A stretch of 64,000 nt of DNA from Paraglaciecola sp. MB-3u-78 (GCF_002835935.1 NZ_PJCF01000001.1:310001-374000); one strand, 5' to 3'. Shown: positions 48,172 through 58,172, counted from the first letter of the stretch. Notes: generated by a model not told the origin, from the sequence alone. Numbers and translations: made by a program.

Positions 48172-48668
48172 TGAAAAAGGCATGACTTGAAATTTTCAAG
48201 CCACGCCTTTAAAGAATTTTGAGGGTCCTTCTCTGCTGTCCGTTGCAAAATCTATCCTGAAAACATCCGTATTACGCCCTTTCCCTCCAATCTCAATCAT
48301 CCCGATGAGCCACTCATCCTGAGTGTGTCCTTATCCTTTTCATCCCATGCGTCCTAATGGGGCACCTTACTGGTGTATCCTTAATCCTTTGACTTGTTGT
48401 TCCTTCTCAAGTCTCACATCACTGTGTGTCCTAGTCCATAAGCTTTACATCCTAGCAAAGCGCTCATCCTGAGTTCCTATCCTTTATCTCGTATCCTATA
48501 CGAGGCACCGTCCATTGTGTTCCTGATCCTTAAACCTTACATCCTTGCAAAGCACTCATCCTGAGTTCCTGTCCTTTTATACTGCAACCTTGCCGCATTT
48601 CCCTTCAATCCTGAAGCTGTCCAGATTCATCCTTAATGTCTTCCTGACTCGTCGTGTTTCCTTGTGAC
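48172..48668 (-). ncRNA. csrB: CsrB-family small RNA (CsrA-sequestering)
   Basis: On the minus strand about 490 nucleotides contain roughly 35 GGA triplets, mostly AGGA or AGGAT, and no gene. Several sit in loops of short hairpins, for example CACTCAGGATGAGTG (48325-48311) and CTCGTATAGGATACGAG (48504-48488), the CsrA-binding pattern. A strong terminator lies at the 3' end. A TATATT at 48681-48676 would put the 5' end near 48668. In E. coli csrB lies between yqcC and syd; here the same genes flank it. The RNA should titrate CsrA and so affect biofilm, motility and carbon storage. Ends are approximate. Confidence 0.88.
48174..48212 (-). terminator. Rho-independent terminator of csrB
   Basis: On the minus strand AAAGGCGTGGCTTGAAA pairs with TTTCAAGTCATGCCTTT (48210-48176), nearly perfect, and the T-run reaches 48174. 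Confidence 0.9.
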
Positions 48669-48835
48669 AAGAGTAAATATAGAGGATTTAGGAAAGTTTA
48701 CGAGGGGGTAAAAAAAGAATTTAAAAAAATAATAAGGGCAGAAAAAAGGTCCAGGAGTTTATTTGTTATAAAACATATAGTTAAAAATTGTGTAGGTATA
48801 AAAATAAAGACAATTGACGACTTCACTTACGTCTT

Positions 48836-48853
48836 TGTACGAAATCTCTTACA
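48836..48853 (-). promoter_or_regulatory. GacA/UvrY-type box upstream of csrB
   Basis: On the minus strand TGTAAG-AGATTT-CGTACA, one base off the GacA/UvrY palindrome TGTAAG-N6-CTTACA. It is about 175 bases upstream of the likely csrB start, close to the distance known for UvrY on E. coli csrB. A further TGTAAG half-site lies at 48875-48870. Binding would link csrB to the BarA/UvrY (GacS/GacA) system. Confidence 0.65.
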
Positions 48854-48885
48854 CGGAGAAAGAGATATGCTTACAATCTAGTTAA

Positions 48886-49533
48886 TTATATTTCGCGAGG
48901 CCTGAACATCAAGTGCCCTTTAATATGGCCTATTTCTAATTCTTCAACCAAATTGTAGTGACCGTCTTCAAAAAAAGATAAACATTTTGGCAATGTCACA
49001 TACATACCGACGCCTTGACTATTAGGGTCTTCGAGCATAATACCTTCAATTGCACTCATCAATACATGACCTAACCCATGATCTTGTTGATCAGGATGCA
49101 CTCCAATGAGTGACAACATGTGAAAATGCTCTGCAGGAACACGTTCACGTACTTTAGTTTCTTTTTCAACCATTTGTTTGGTACCCAAATAACCTGCTGT
49201 CAATAGCATTTTCAATCGCCAGTGCCAAAATCTATTAGGCCCTAATTCGGCATCAGGACTCACTAAGCAAGCAACGGCGAGCAGTCGATCATCATCAAAC
49301 AAACCAATCATAGGCTGCTTTGCTAACCAAAAGGCATTTAATTCTTCTCTAATCGCTGAACGTAAACGCGATTCATATCCCTCCTTTTCGTATTGAAATA
49401 TATCAACAAATAATGGGTCATCATAATAAGCGAGGTACAAGATTGATGCGGCAATCTTTAGATCTTCGGCCACTAAGTAAACCGCTTTTATGTTGGCCAC
49501 GTCTGCTATTTGTTCTTCTTGCAATTCCATCAT
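48886..49533 (-). CDS. GNAT-family N-acetyltransferase
   Basis: A 215-residue acetyltransferase. The acetyl-CoA site is in LSLIGVHPDQQDHGLGHVLM (about residues 145-165), preceded by a beta strand and followed by GVGMYVTLPKCLSFFEDGHY. The substrate cannot be told. The start at 49533 has AGGTG six bases upstream; a second ATG follows at once. Upstream, about 150 bp carry no gene before the DUF3192 protein. Confidence 0.85.
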   Translation of the reverse strand: MMELQEEQIADVANIKAVYLVAEDLKIAASILYLAYYDDPLFVDIFQYEKEGYESRLRSAIREELNAFWLAKQPMIGLFDDDRLLAVACLVSPDAELGPNRFWHWRLKMLLTAGYLGTKQMVEKETKVRERVPAEHFHMLSLIGVHPDQQDHGLGHVLMSAIEGIMLEDPNSQGVGMYVTLPKCLSFFEDGHYNLVEELEIGHIKGHLMFRPREI

Positions 49534-49690
49534 GATTAACACCTATTCTTTTTGCAAACACTCTACCCTATGGATGTTGACTTGTTAATCGTTTGTTGCA
49601 AATCAAAAGGTTAATTATTGGAAAACACATGTATTTGGGAAACAAAGCGGGGGACTAAATGCTCACTAAACAAGTCAGTGAGCAAAATAA

Positions 49691-50059
49691 CTAATCAATA
49701 TTGCTGTTATAGGCGCTCTCGCCCCAACCTACCAATGCGGTATTTTTAAAGATCAAGGGAGTACATTCGTCTTTTGTAGTGACCCCATCACCATCTATGC
49801 GTTGCGTTCGGTAATATAACACCTGATATGTATCGTCACCTTTGGTATAAAACTCATTAAAATCTGCGATACCCATACGATTTAAAATTTGATCATAAGT
49901 GGCATCTTGTTGTAATCGCGAAATATGTTTACGGTTTTTCTGCTCTTTATCTTGCCAGTCAGAATGGTGACCATATTCGCCATCACCGTCTACAGAAATA
50001 ACACACCCACTCAATCCTAGTGATAATCCCAATAATGCGGCCACTGCTAACTTGTTCAT
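49691..50059 (-). CDS. DUF3192 lipoprotein
   Basis: A 122-residue lipoprotein with lipobox LGLSGC (Cys19). The DUF3192 body shows ISRLQQDATYDQILNRMG, VLYYRTQRIDGDGVTTKDEC and PLIFKNTALVGWG. The fold resembles small SmpA/BamE-like lipoproteins. A second DUF3192 protein lies at 53678. The function is unknown. Confidence 0.88.
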   Translation of the reverse strand: MNKLAVAALLGLSLGLSGCVISVDGDGEYGHHSDWQDKEQKNRKHISRLQQDATYDQILNRMGIADFNEFYTKGDDTYQVLYYRTQRIDGDGVTTKDECTPLIFKNTALVGWGESAYNSNID

Positions 50060-50256
50060 TAATAATTCCTTAATATTTTTTATTTTAAAAAACGTTGTGA
50101 TAAACGACTAAAAATAGTCAATTTGGCTATAGGTATTCAAAATTGAGGCCAAAACGTTAACCTTATGTTTTATATAAATATATGGTGATTACAAGAACAA
50201 GTGGTTAAGATGAATTTAGTGTTTCAGATAAAAATTTAGGATTTTTGACCAACCGA

Positions 50257-50565
50257 ATGAGTAATATCGACTACATTATCAATTTGTGTTTTGACATTTC
50301 TGAGCAGGGTAAAACCCCTTCTGTGGCTTTAATCAGGAATATGGCTCATCACCCTTTAGCTATTCCCGAGGTGATTAAAGGTTTACAACATTGGAAATCC
50401 AACTCAAACGTCCGCCCAAAAATCCACAATAAACACACAAATACTGGGTCAGAAACTAACCTATCATTACAACAACGCGTCACGAAGCTAGAGGCTCAAG
50501 TAGCGACACTAATGCAACAGCTGACTAGAATGTCGGATGAAATATCGACCAAAAAGAACCTTTAA
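50257..50565 (+). CDS. hypothetical helical protein with C-terminal coiled coil
   Basis: 102 residues. The first half (DISEQGKTPSVALIRNMA, then IPEVIKGLQHWK) looks like a small helix-turn-helix, as in KfrA-type N-termini. The last 35 residues are a coiled coil (LQQRVTKLEAQVATLMQQL). The ATG at 50257 is assumed; a TTG at 50245 is possible. It ends four bases into the convergent syd gene. The function is unknown; a DNA-associated role is only a guess. Confidence 0.6.
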   Translation: MSNIDYIINLCFDISEQGKTPSVALIRNMAHHPLAIPEVIKGLQHWKSNSNVRPKIHNKHTNTGSETNLSLQQRVTKLEAQVATLMQQLTRMSDEISTKKNL

Positions 50566-51119
50566 GTCTTTGCAACTGCCGGCTGTAGAGACTGAATGAA
50601 GACCGCGATGTTCGCTGCCACCACCTCTTTTGGCAAAAGTCCGACTTGCTCAAGCATCACTTCGCCACTGGTGTTATCCACAGTTATGATGAAATCATCT
50701 TCGTCGGTTAAGGCAATAAAGAGTGTTTCTGGCTGCTTCAACCTTCTTTTCATTAATATGTGTCCAACCAAATTTTGCTGTAATCGTTCAAAATCGCCCT
50801 GATTCCATGGCTGTAACAATTGTAAATATCCTTTGCTTGTCTCAGCACTTAAATTATCGCTCCAATATGCAGAGTAATAACTAATAACATCTTGGTTAAT
50901 TTTCATCTCTAAAGCTTTTTCTAAATCATTGAAGTTAACTACCCCAGAGCGCTTAACAGGCTGCCAAGCAACTTTATCACCTGTATTGCCTGAAGCTGTA
51001 TAGCAGTCTGAAGGCCATTCGTTGTCATATTCAACCAATACCATTTCTGGATGCGTTTTTGATGCCATCAAATATTTTTTGACAAACTCATCTAGCGCAG
51101 CTGTTACTTGTTCACTCAT
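50562..51119 (-). CDS. syd: SecY-interacting protein Syd
   Basis: 185 residues. The family motifs are SYYSAYWSDNLSAE and LLQPWNQGDFERLQQNL. Syd binds SecY at the inner membrane and acts in translocon quality control. The ATG at 51119 has AGAGA six bases upstream and fits the family; ATG 51125 is possible. In E. coli syd also neighbours csrB and queF. Confidence 0.95.
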   Translation of the reverse strand: MSEQVTAALDEFVKKYLMASKTHPEMVLVEYDNEWPSDCYTASGNTGDKVAWQPVKRSGVVNFNDLEKALEMKINQDVISYYSAYWSDNLSAETSKGYLQLLQPWNQGDFERLQQNLVGHILMKRRLKQPETLFIALTDEDDFIITVDNTSGEVMLEQVGLLPKEVVAANIAVFIQSLQPAVAKT

Positions 51120-51256
51120 TAACATTCTCTTTCAACGACATCTTTTAGCCAGCTAATCTAACATCATTATGAAAAAATGATATCTCAAGGTTTTGACGAA
51201 AGCAGTCATGAGGTAAACTAATTGAAACGAAGTAGACAGAACAATAAAGAGTGAAT

Positions 51257-52096
51257 GTGAGCGAAACATTTGATAAACAAGCAACGCTTGCCGGATTAAG
51301 TTTAGGCAAAGCAACTGAGTACAGAGAAATATACGCGCCAAACTTGTTGCAAGCGGTGCCTAGAAGTATGAATAGAGTAGAACTCAATTTAACAGCTGAA
51401 TTGCCTTTTTATGGAACTGATCGATGGAATGGCTACGAATTATCTTGGTTAAATTCCAAAGGTAAACCTCAAGTAGCAATAATGCGCTGTGAAGTACCGG
51501 TCTCATCACCAAATTTGGTCGAGTCAAAATCATTTAAATTGTACTTAAATAGCTTTAACCAAAGCCATTTTGACTCCATAGAGTTAGTCGCTGAAGCCTT
51601 AACAAAAGACTTATCTCAATGCGCGGGAGAGAAGGTTGAGGTTATACTATTCAAACCAGCAGCGTTTTCCCAAATGCAAATATCTAGCTTTGATGCGATG
51701 TCTATCGACGATTTAGATATAGAAGTGAAGGACTATCAACTTGAACCATCAAATTTAAGCTCAGGCGGTAAACAGATAGAAGAAACGCTGACGAGTGATT
51801 TGCTTAAATCGAATTGTCTGATAACCAATCAACCGGATTGGGGAAGTGTTTTTATTCGTTATCAAGGTCAACAAATAAACCATGAAGGCTTATTACGTTA
51901 CCTTATTTCATTTAGACAACATAATGAATTTCATGAACAATGTGTTGAACGTATATTCTGTGACATTATGGCCCATTGTAAACCCAATAAATTAAGCGTC
52001 TACGCCAGATATACCCGACGTGGTGGACTCGATATCAATCCGTTTAGAAGTAACTTCGAACAAATATACCCAGAAGTAAGACTGGCAAGACAATAA
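51257..52096 (+). CDS. queF: NADPH-dependent 7-cyano-7-deazaguanine reductase
   Basis: 279 residues, the two-domain type of gammaproteobacteria. It reduces preQ0 to preQ1 in queuosine synthesis. The catalytic Cys is in [16 protein letters not shown] with Asp seven residues on, and the NADPH motif [14 protein letters not shown] is in the first half. The start is a GTG at 51257 with AAGAG upstream; another GTG at 51251 has no clear site. Confidence 0.96.
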   Translation: MSETFDKQATLAGLSLGKATEYREIYAPNLLQAVPRSMNRVELNLTAELPFYGTDRWNGYELSWLNSKGKPQVAIMRCEVPVSSPNLVESKSFKLYLNSFNQSHFDSIELVAEALTKDLSQCAGEKVEVILFKPAAFSQMQISSFDAMSIDDLDIEVKDYQLEPSNLSSGGKQIEETLTSDLLKSNCLITNQPDWGSVFIRYQGQQINHEGLLRYLISFRQHNEFHEQCVERIFCDIMAHCKPNKLSVYARYTRRGGLDINPFRSNFEQIYPEVRLARQ

Positions 52097-52136
52097 AGTA
52101 ACCTATATTCATGCAAACAACTCAATTCAGGTGGTT

Positions 52137-53495
52137 ATGCACAAAATTCAACTCAATCCAGTAGGTGTTATGAGCCAACTATCTCAGCTAGAAGTTAACT
52201 TGCTTAGTGAATCTACAGATAGTGACTTACACAAATTGTTTCGAAACTGCTGTTTAGCTGTTTTATATAGTGGTGCTGAAATAGACAATAGTGAAAATAT
52301 ATTCACTCCCCACCATGACTTTGCAGTCAATTTGATCAGCCGAGAAAGAGGCGTGAAAGTAGAGTTGGTTAACCCACCCGCTCATGCTTTCGTGGATGGA
52401 GAGCTAATCATAGGTGTGCATGAACACATTTTTTCCGTTCTCCGTGATTTATTGCATCTGGGCGCAAAGTATTCGGCTCAGTCTTTACGGGTTACACCCG
52501 ACTCTGATTACATTACACATAGTGTATTTGATATGTTGCGCCATGCCCAGACTTTAAAAAACACCGCGGAATTAAATATGGTGGTATGTTGGGGTGGACA
52601 TTCAATCGGTACTGTTGAATACCAATACACTAAAGAAGTAGGCTATCAACTAGGTTTACGAAAACTCAACATTTGTACTGGCTGTGGTCCAGGAGCGATG
52701 AAAGGCCCAATGAAAGGTGCCACCATAGGTCATGCCAAACAACGTTACAAAAATGGCCGTTACTTAGGCTTAACAGAGCCAGGGATCATTGCCGCCGAAC
52801 CACCTAATGCCATAGTTAATGAACTGGTAATAATGCCAGATATCGAAAAACGCTTAGAGGCTTTTATTCGCTTATCCCATGCAGTCGTTATCTTTCCCGG
52901 AGGAGCCGGTACGGCAGAAGAGCTACTGTATCTGATTGGTATCATGTTGGATGACAAAAACAAAGAACAAGTATTACCTATCATCCTCACTGGACCTGAG
53001 CAAAGCAAAGCTTACTTTGAATCCATTGATCATTTTATTGGTGAGGCATTAGGGGCTGAAGCACAGAAGTTATATGAAATAGTAGTTGGCGACGCGGCAA
53101 AAGTAGCGCAAATTATTAAGCAGAAAAATAGTTTAGTCAGGGATTATCGCAAACAAACCGGTGATTCATATGATTTTAATTGGTCACTAAAAATTGCTGC
53201 TGAATTTCAGAGCCCTTTTATTCCAAATCATAGCAACATGGCAGAACTCAACTTACACTTTGACCAACCCAAGACCGAACTTGCTGCGGCATTGAGACAA
53301 GTTTTCTCTGGAATAGTCGCGGGCAATGTAAAGTCAGAGGGCGTGGCTTTGATAAAAGAACATGGTCCTTTTCAACTTAAAGGAGAGCCAAAATTAATGA
53401 AGATGATGGACGAATTGTTAGAGTCTTTTGTTGAACAACAAAGAATGAAACTACCTGGAAGCAAATATGTTCCTTGCTATCAAATAACCAAATAA
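52137..53495 (+). CDS. ppnN: nucleotide 5'-monophosphate nucleosidase (PpnN/YgdH)
   Basis: 452 residues. It has the lysine decarboxylase-like fold motifs NICTGCGPGAMKGPMKGA and FPGGAGTAEELLYLIG, plus the N- and C-terminal extensions of PpnN (LSQLEVNLLSES, then MKLPGSKYVPCYQI). It cleaves purine and pyrimidine nucleotides to base and ribose 5-phosphate and in E. coli binds (p)ppGpp. The ATG at 52137 has AGG five bases upstream. Confidence 0.96.
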   Translation: MHKIQLNPVGVMSQLSQLEVNLLSESTDSDLHKLFRNCCLAVLYSGAEIDNSENIFTPHHDFAVNLISRERGVKVELVNPPAHAFVDGELIIGVHEHIFSVLRDLLHLGAKYSAQSLRVTPDSDYITHSVFDMLRHAQTLKNTAELNMVVCWGGHSIGTVEYQYTKEVGYQLGLRKLNICTGCGPGAMKGPMKGATIGHAKQRYKNGRYLGLTEPGIIAAEPPNAIVNELVIMPDIEKRLEAFIRLSHAVVIFPGGAGTAEELLYLIGIMLDDKNKEQVLPIILTGPEQSKAYFESIDHFIGEALGAEAQKLYEIVVGDAAKVAQIIKQKNSLVRDYRKQTGDSYDFNWSLKIAAEFQSPFIPNHSNMAELNLHFDQPKTELAAALRQVFSGIVAGNVKSEGVALIKEHGPFQLKGEPKLMKMMDELLESFVEQQRMKLPGSKYVPCYQITK

Positions 53496-53677
53496 TGAAA
53501 TGATAGAATTAAGACAGCTAAAATAGCGTCGGTTAGCGAATGTATGTATCCAACGAACAGGCATAAGCAAGCATCAAAGTTATATTACGCTAGGTTAACG
53601 AAAATTTGCGTTCAACGCGCTGCAATCAAGCAACTATTTTTATATGATTAGATTGGGTCAACATTAGAAAGAAGCAC

Positions 53678-54052
53678 ATGAACAAAAAAGTAGTTAAGAG
53701 AATTGGTATTGGTGTAGGTTTGTATGCTGTTTTTGTGATGGCGGTCATCACGTTTTATCCAGATACCCCAAAAAATATGGACTGGAAAGACCGCGAAGAA
53801 TATAACAAAATCCAGATATCTAAGCTTGAATTGGGCCTTCATAAAAAACAAGTATTAGAGTTGTTAGGTAGCCCAGATATAACTGAAGCTAAGCGGGACG
53901 ATAATAAAGAACTACAGGTCATGTTCTATCGCACTCAGCACAAACAAGCAGATGGGATTACCACAGAAGACGAATGTACAGCACTACTTTTTGAGAACAA
54001 CGAGCTGATTGCTTGGGGCGATAGTGCCTATCAATCCTATGTTGATGGCTAA
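53678..54052 (+). CDS. DUF3192 protein with N-terminal membrane anchor
   Basis: 124 residues. The N-terminus is a single uncleaved helix (RIGIGVGLYAVFVMAVITF) and not a lipobox. The DUF3192 body has LELGLHKKQVLELLGSPDITEA, VMFYRTQHKQADGITTEDEC and ALLFENNELIAWG, parallel to the lipoprotein at 49691. The paralogues are on opposite strands about 3.6 kb apart. The function is unknown. The 180 bp before it hold no gene. Confidence 0.85.
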   Translation: MNKKVVKRIGIGVGLYAVFVMAVITFYPDTPKNMDWKDREEYNKIQISKLELGLHKKQVLELLGSPDITEAKRDDNKELQVMFYRTQHKQADGITTEDECTALLFENNELIAWGDSAYQSYVDG

Positions 54053-54063
54053 ATAAAGTGTTT

Positions 54064-54779
54064 ATGCCAGCAGAAATAGTTAAGCAACACTATATTGCTC
54101 TGGCAAAATCACTTAAAATTTATCGCTCTGCGCCTTTAGACAGAGAGTTACTGAAAGCGTCACACCACTTTTACAAAAATCTTTATGCCGCAGCCAAGGC
54201 GCATCCCAATCTAATTTTTGCACAACCGCAATTGTATAAACCCCAATTACCCTTTGTCGTCAATCTCGCGTTCAATTCGGCTGTATTAACCTGCTTGTTA
54301 GCGGTTAGAAACAAGCTTGATCCGTCGGTCACAATTCAATTAATGTGTGGCTCGTTGAGTATCTATGCATTAGAACAAGCATCGATTGAAAAACACTACC
54401 AAACTGATAAAGACAATGAAAGTCTGTAGTAGAAAAAATCGGTCACATCAATTCTACATTTACTCAGTTATTAGAAACTAACCAACAACATATCTGGTTA
54501 TGCAATTACCGACTTTGCTCGCATATTCATATAACTGATTATCCTCGTGCCAGTTTGACGAGCCCCATCACTGCCATAACGTATATGGCGAACAAGTTTG
54601 CTTTGTTATGTACACCCAATAAACAGACACCAGCGATGAGTTTTGCACACGCCATCAAATACTTAAGCATTCAGAGTTGTCAAAAATGGTATGCATTGCT
54701 GATCCCATTACTTCAATATCCAAGTGTAGTCTCAAGTTCAAACGTTTCATGTCAGCTAGAGCAAAGGTATGAAGGATAA
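54064..54779 (+). pseudogene. hypothetical protein, frameshifted (possibly degenerate HD-GYP-like)
   Basis: The frame from 54064 stops at 54429. The next frame continues at about 54423 (SVVEKIGHINSTFTQLLE) to 54779, giving a protein of about 238 residues if one base is corrected. The part FAHAIKYLSI, with a preceding ITAITYMANKFALL, recalls the end of an HD-GYP domain (VADVFDALTS...EEAL), but His, Asp and GYP ligands are not seen. This likeness is weak. The start is ATG 54064, 12 bases after the DUF3192 stop, so it was probably cotranscribed. Confidence 0.45.
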
Positions 54780-54880
54780 TTTACTGGGCATAAACTGATT
54801 ACTTTACGAACTAAACTGTTTCTACTATGTTTATTTTGATGCACTTGCATCAAAATGGAAACAACTATAAGGAACTTATC

Positions 54881-55183
54881 ATGAAAAAACTCATTTTTAT
54901 TCTATTACTTTCCAGCGTATTTTTGACAACTTCAGCCAATTTAGCGATAGCCGACACGGCAAAAAGTAGCATTAGTCAAAAGCAGATGATGAAAGTCAAT
55001 TTGAATACCGCGTCTTTAGAACAATTAATTTCTTTGCCGGGTGTAGGGAAGAAGAAGGCAGCCGCCATTATCGAATACCGTACAAAAAACGGAAAGTTCA
55101 AATCGGTAGAAGACCTGATGAACGTAAAAGGTGTAGGTGAAAAAATGTTTGAGAAGTTAAAAGAACAAGTAACAACAAGTTAG
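54881..55183 (+). CDS. ComEA-like helix-hairpin-helix protein
   Basis: 100 residues with a signal peptide (MKKLIFILLLSSVFL to AIAD), then two HhH motifs: LNTASLEQLISLPGVGKKKAAAII and LMNVKGVGEKMFEKL. Such proteins bind DNA outside the inner membrane; in naturally competent bacteria ComEA takes up DNA together with type IV pili, which are encoded elsewhere in this window. AAGGAAC lies before the ATG at 54881. Competence is not shown here. Confidence 0.9.
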   Translation: MKKLIFILLLSSVFLTTSANLAIADTAKSSISQKQMMKVNLNTASLEQLISLPGVGKKKAAAIIEYRTKNGKFKSVEDLMNVKGVGEKMFEKLKEQVTTS

Positions 55184-55198
55184 ATATTAGATACAATT

Positions 55199-55229
55199 TA
55201 GGCCGCTCATTATCAATATGAGCGGCCTA
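55199..55229. terminator. bidirectional hairpin between comEA-like gene and galU
   Basis: TAGGCCGCTCAT (55199-55210) and its complement (55218-55229) form a 12-bp stem with a seven-base loop. Both convergent genes end beside it. The following A/T-rich stretch is short, so efficiency is uncertain. Confidence 0.7.
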
Positions 55230-55233
55230 AATA

Positions 55234-56127
55234 TTAAAGTTTTAAGTTTTTAAGGAATGACTTAAAATCTGCACCCAATTCAGGATGACGCAACGCATAC
55301 TCTACATTCGCAGTCATATAACCTAACTTGCTACCACAGTCATGGCTTTTACCTTTCATATAATAAGCATCGACCTGTTCTGTTTTCATCAAAGAAGAGA
55401 TAGCATCAGTCAGTTGCACTTCGTCACCAGCACCCGGTGGGGTGAATTCTAGCATATCCCAAATTTTCCCAGATAACACATAACGCCCTACTACTGCCAA
55501 ATCAGATGGAGCATCTTCTAGGTCAGGTTTTTCGACCATATTATGGATTTTACCCGACTCGCCTTGTTTTAACTTCAAGCCTTCCAAATCAACGATCCCA
55601 TATTTACTGACATCTTCTTGAGGGACTCGCTCAACCATTATCTGACTAACACGGCTGGTATTAAATTTAGCCGCCATATCCGCCAAATTATCTTTTTTAA
55701 GGTTACTCGTGTATTCATCGATAATGACATCGGGAAGCACCACAGCAAAGGGTGCATCACCTATCATAGGACGTGCACAAAGTACCGCGTGTCCCAAGCC
55801 TTTTGCCACACCTTGACGTACATGCATGATGGTTACGTCCTTAGGGCAAATCGCTTGTACCGCCTCTAATAATTGACGTTTTACCCTTTTTTCCAAGGTT
55901 GCTTCAAGCTCAAAACTAGTATCAAAATGGTTTTCGATACTATTTTTACTGGCATGGGTGACCAAGATGATTTCTTTGATCCCCGCTGCAACACACTCAG
56001 CTACCACATACTGAATAAGAGGCTTATCCACCACAGGCAACATTTCTTTAGGAATGGCCTTAGTGGCTGGTAGCATTCTTGTTCCCAATCCCGCTACTGG
56101 GATAACTGCTTTTTTAACTTGACCCAT
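55234..56127 (-). CDS. galU: UTP-glucose-1-phosphate uridylyltransferase
   Basis: 297 residues. The nucleotide-binding motif is [19 protein letters not shown], and [22 protein letters not shown] is typical. It makes UDP-glucose. It starts one base after the ugd stop, forming a two-gene operon with it for UDP-glucuronate supply. Confidence 0.98.
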   Translation of the reverse strand: MGQVKKAVIPVAGLGTRMLPATKAIPKEMLPVVDKPLIQYVVAECVAAGIKEIILVTHASKNSIENHFDTSFELEATLEKRVKRQLLEAVQAICPKDVTIMHVRQGVAKGLGHAVLCARPMIGDAPFAVVLPDVIIDEYTSNLKKDNLADMAAKFNTSRVSQIMVERVPQEDVSKYGIVDLEGLKLKQGESGKIHNMVEKPDLEDAPSDLAVVGRYVLSGKIWDMLEFTPPGAGDEVQLTDAISSLMKTEQVDAYYMKGKSHDCGSKLGYMTANVEYALRHPELGADFKSFLKNLKL

Positions 56128-56128
56128 A

Positions 56129-57469
56129 TTACTGTTCCTTTACCGATAAACCGCGACCAATAGCATAATAATGCAATCCATATTCCATCATTAGTTTTGG
56201 CTCGAACAAATTACGCCCGTCAAACAACAAAGGCATAGACAACGTCTGCTTTATCAACTCAAAATCTGGGGCCCTGAAAGCTTGCCATTCAGTGCATATC
56301 ACTAGAAAGTCTGCACCTTCTAATGCTGCCTCTTTAGTTCCCATCAAAGCCAAGTCATCACGACTACCATAAATCCGCTGGGTCTCTTCCATAGCCTCTG
56401 GATCATAAGCCTTGACACTAGCGCCTGCAGCCCATAATTTTTCCATAAGAACAAGGCTCGAAGCTTCACGCATATCATCAGTGTTGGGTTTAAATGATAA
56501 CCCCCACAATGCCACTTTTTTACCTTTTAAATCGCCAGAAAAATGTCGAGAAATATACTCAAACAACTTTTCCTTTTGCGAATAATTAACGGCTTCAACT
56601 GCTTCCAATATTCGAGCCGTATAACCTGCAGCCGTTGCACTTCGAGCAAGCGCCTGCACATCTTTAGGGAAACAAGAACCGCCATAACCACAGCCCGGAT
56701 AGATAAACTGATAACCAATGCGCGGGTCGGACCCAATGCCACGGCGCACATTTTCAATATCCGCACCAAAGACTTCCGCAAGGTTAGACATCTCATTCAT
56801 AAAACTAATTTTGGTAGCCAACATACAGTTAGCCGCATACTTAGTTAGCTCGGCACTGCGAATATCCATCACTATGATTTTGTCATGGTTACGATTAAAG
56901 GGTGAATACAACTCGCGGAGTTTCTTCTCTGCCGACTCACTGTCAGTCCCTAAAATGATACGATCTGGACGCATACAGTCATTCACTGCCGCCCCTTCCT
57001 TTAAAAATTCAGGGTTAGACACCACATCAAAAGTCACAGATTTACCCGCATCAGATAAAGTACTCGCTATTTTAGCTTTCACTTTATCTGCGGTACCGAC
57101 AGGCACAGTAGACTTATTAATTACAACCTTATGAGACTCCATATGTGTTGCTATTGTTTCTGCCACTGCTAATACATACTTAAGGTCAGCCGAACCATCC
57201 TCATCAGGAGGTGTTCCTACTGCAATAAAAATCACCTCCCCATGTTCTATTCCACGAGCTGCATCAGTAGTAAAATCTACTCTCCCAGCTTCGTAATTAG
57301 ACTTAACTAAAGGCGTCAAACCTGGCTCAAAAATAGGAATGTTTCCTTCTTTTAATCGGTCGACTTTATTTTGGTCAATATCAATACACACCACTTCATG
57401 ACCAACCTCAGCCATTACAGCAGCTTGCACTAAGCCTACATAACCAATTCCAAATACTGTTACTTTCAT
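56129..57469 (-). CDS. ugd: UDP-glucose 6-dehydrogenase
   Basis: 446 residues. The NAD motif is [13 protein letters not shown], the catalytic Cys is in [10 protein letters not shown] (about residue 260), and the C-terminal domain binds UDP ([15 protein letters not shown]). It oxidises UDP-glucose to UDP-glucuronate. It leads the ugd-galU operon, beside the yjb-type polysaccharide cluster that may use the sugar. Confidence 0.98.
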   Translation of the reverse strand: MKVTVFGIGYVGLVQAAVMAEVGHEVVCIDIDQNKVDRLKEGNIPIFEPGLTPLVKSNYEAGRVDFTTDAARGIEHGEVIFIAVGTPPDEDGSADLKYVLAVAETIATHMESHKVVINKSTVPVGTADKVKAKIASTLSDAGKSVTFDVVSNPEFLKEGAAVNDCMRPDRIILGTDSESAEKKLRELYSPFNRNHDKIIVMDIRSAELTKYAANCMLATKISFMNEMSNLAEVFGADIENVRRGIGSDPRIGYQFIYPGCGYGGSCFPKDVQALARSATAAGYTARILEAVEAVNYSQKEKLFEYISRHFSGDLKGKKVALWGLSFKPNTDDMREASSLVLMEKLWAAGASVKAYDPEAMEETQRIYGSRDDLALMGTKEAALEGADFLVICTEWQAFRAPDFELIKQTLSMPLLFDGRNLFEPKLMMEYGLHYYAIGRGLSVKEQ

Positions 57470-57804
57470 CTAATTAAGATCCTTTAACCAAATTTTCGGC
57501 ATATTACGTTCGATTTTAAAATAAAATATGAGTAATAAGAGCAAAAACGGTATCTAAACGCAAGACCTGACTTAAATAGATGTTCAGATTTATAAAGTGT
57601 ATGAGTGAAGCTCCAACCGACAACATCGTTTTATCGATAAATTGTTAACCTGTAAGTGGAATCAATTACCACAAAATGACCTTTTGCTAAAGTATGATGA
57701 ATAATGCATTAATTTAACGACAGATCTAAAAATAACTATTGAGGTGGGCATATTATTCAACTAGTATAGACTTATTGGTTTTTATTTTATATAAGGGAAG
57801 CGTA
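57470..57804. other. divergent promoter region between ugd and the yjb-type cluster
   Basis: 335 bp without a gene. It should contain both outward promoters, but I cannot point to clear -35/-10 pairs. The region is AT-rich. Confidence 0.5.
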
Positions 57805-58158
57805 ATGAAAAAAATTCTTATTGTTGCAGCGGCAGCTCTATGTTTCGCAGGTAGTTCATTTGCTCAAGAAAAAACTGGCGGTCTTGATGCGCTTGGTTCT
57901 GCATTTGGGGCTGTTGCGACACCAGTTATTGTTGTTACTGCTGTAGGTCTTGGCGTATTGGCTGCTGTGGTTTCTAACAACCGTGGTAATTCAAAGATTG
58001 AACCTGGTCCAGGACCAGGTCCTGGACCAGATCCAACCTGCAGTGGTAGCGACCCATTAGTTGATGGTGTATGTACTGGCACTACGACCACTGTGACTGT
58101 TTCTGGCACTGGCACTACTACTGTTCCCGTTACTTTTACTTACCTGCCAACAGTGTAA
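57805..58158 (+). CDS. YjbE-like small exported protein with Gly-Pro hinge
   Basis: 117 residues: signal peptide (MKKILIVAAAALCFAGSSFA), a hydrophobic stretch (VATPVIVVTAVGLGVLAAVV), a GP repeat (PGPGPGPGPDP), then a Thr/Val-rich tail with two Cys. AAGGGAAG lies before the ATG at 57805. Its place before YjbF, YjbG and YjbH homologues fits YjbE/GfcA. The GP repeat comes from a repeated CCAGGT/GGACC sequence at about 58010-58032. A terminator follows before the next gene. Confidence 0.75.
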   Translation: MKKILIVAAAALCFAGSSFAQEKTGGLDALGSAFGAVATPVIVVTAVGLGVLAAVVSNNRGNSKIEPGPGPGPGPDPTCSGSDPLVDGVCTGTTTTVTVSGTGTTTVPVTFTYLPTV

Positions 58159-58172
58159 TCTAAACGTTTAAT

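Noticed and set aside
48119-48660. CRISPR-like repeat array (recurring CATCCTGAG)
   Set aside because: Spacing is irregular and repeats are only the complement of GGA hairpins; a CsrB-type RNA explains them.
48654-48881. Plus-strand 75-residue lysine-rich ORF
   Set aside because: It lies across the csrB promoter region and GacA-type box, has no good ribosome site and an unlikely composition.
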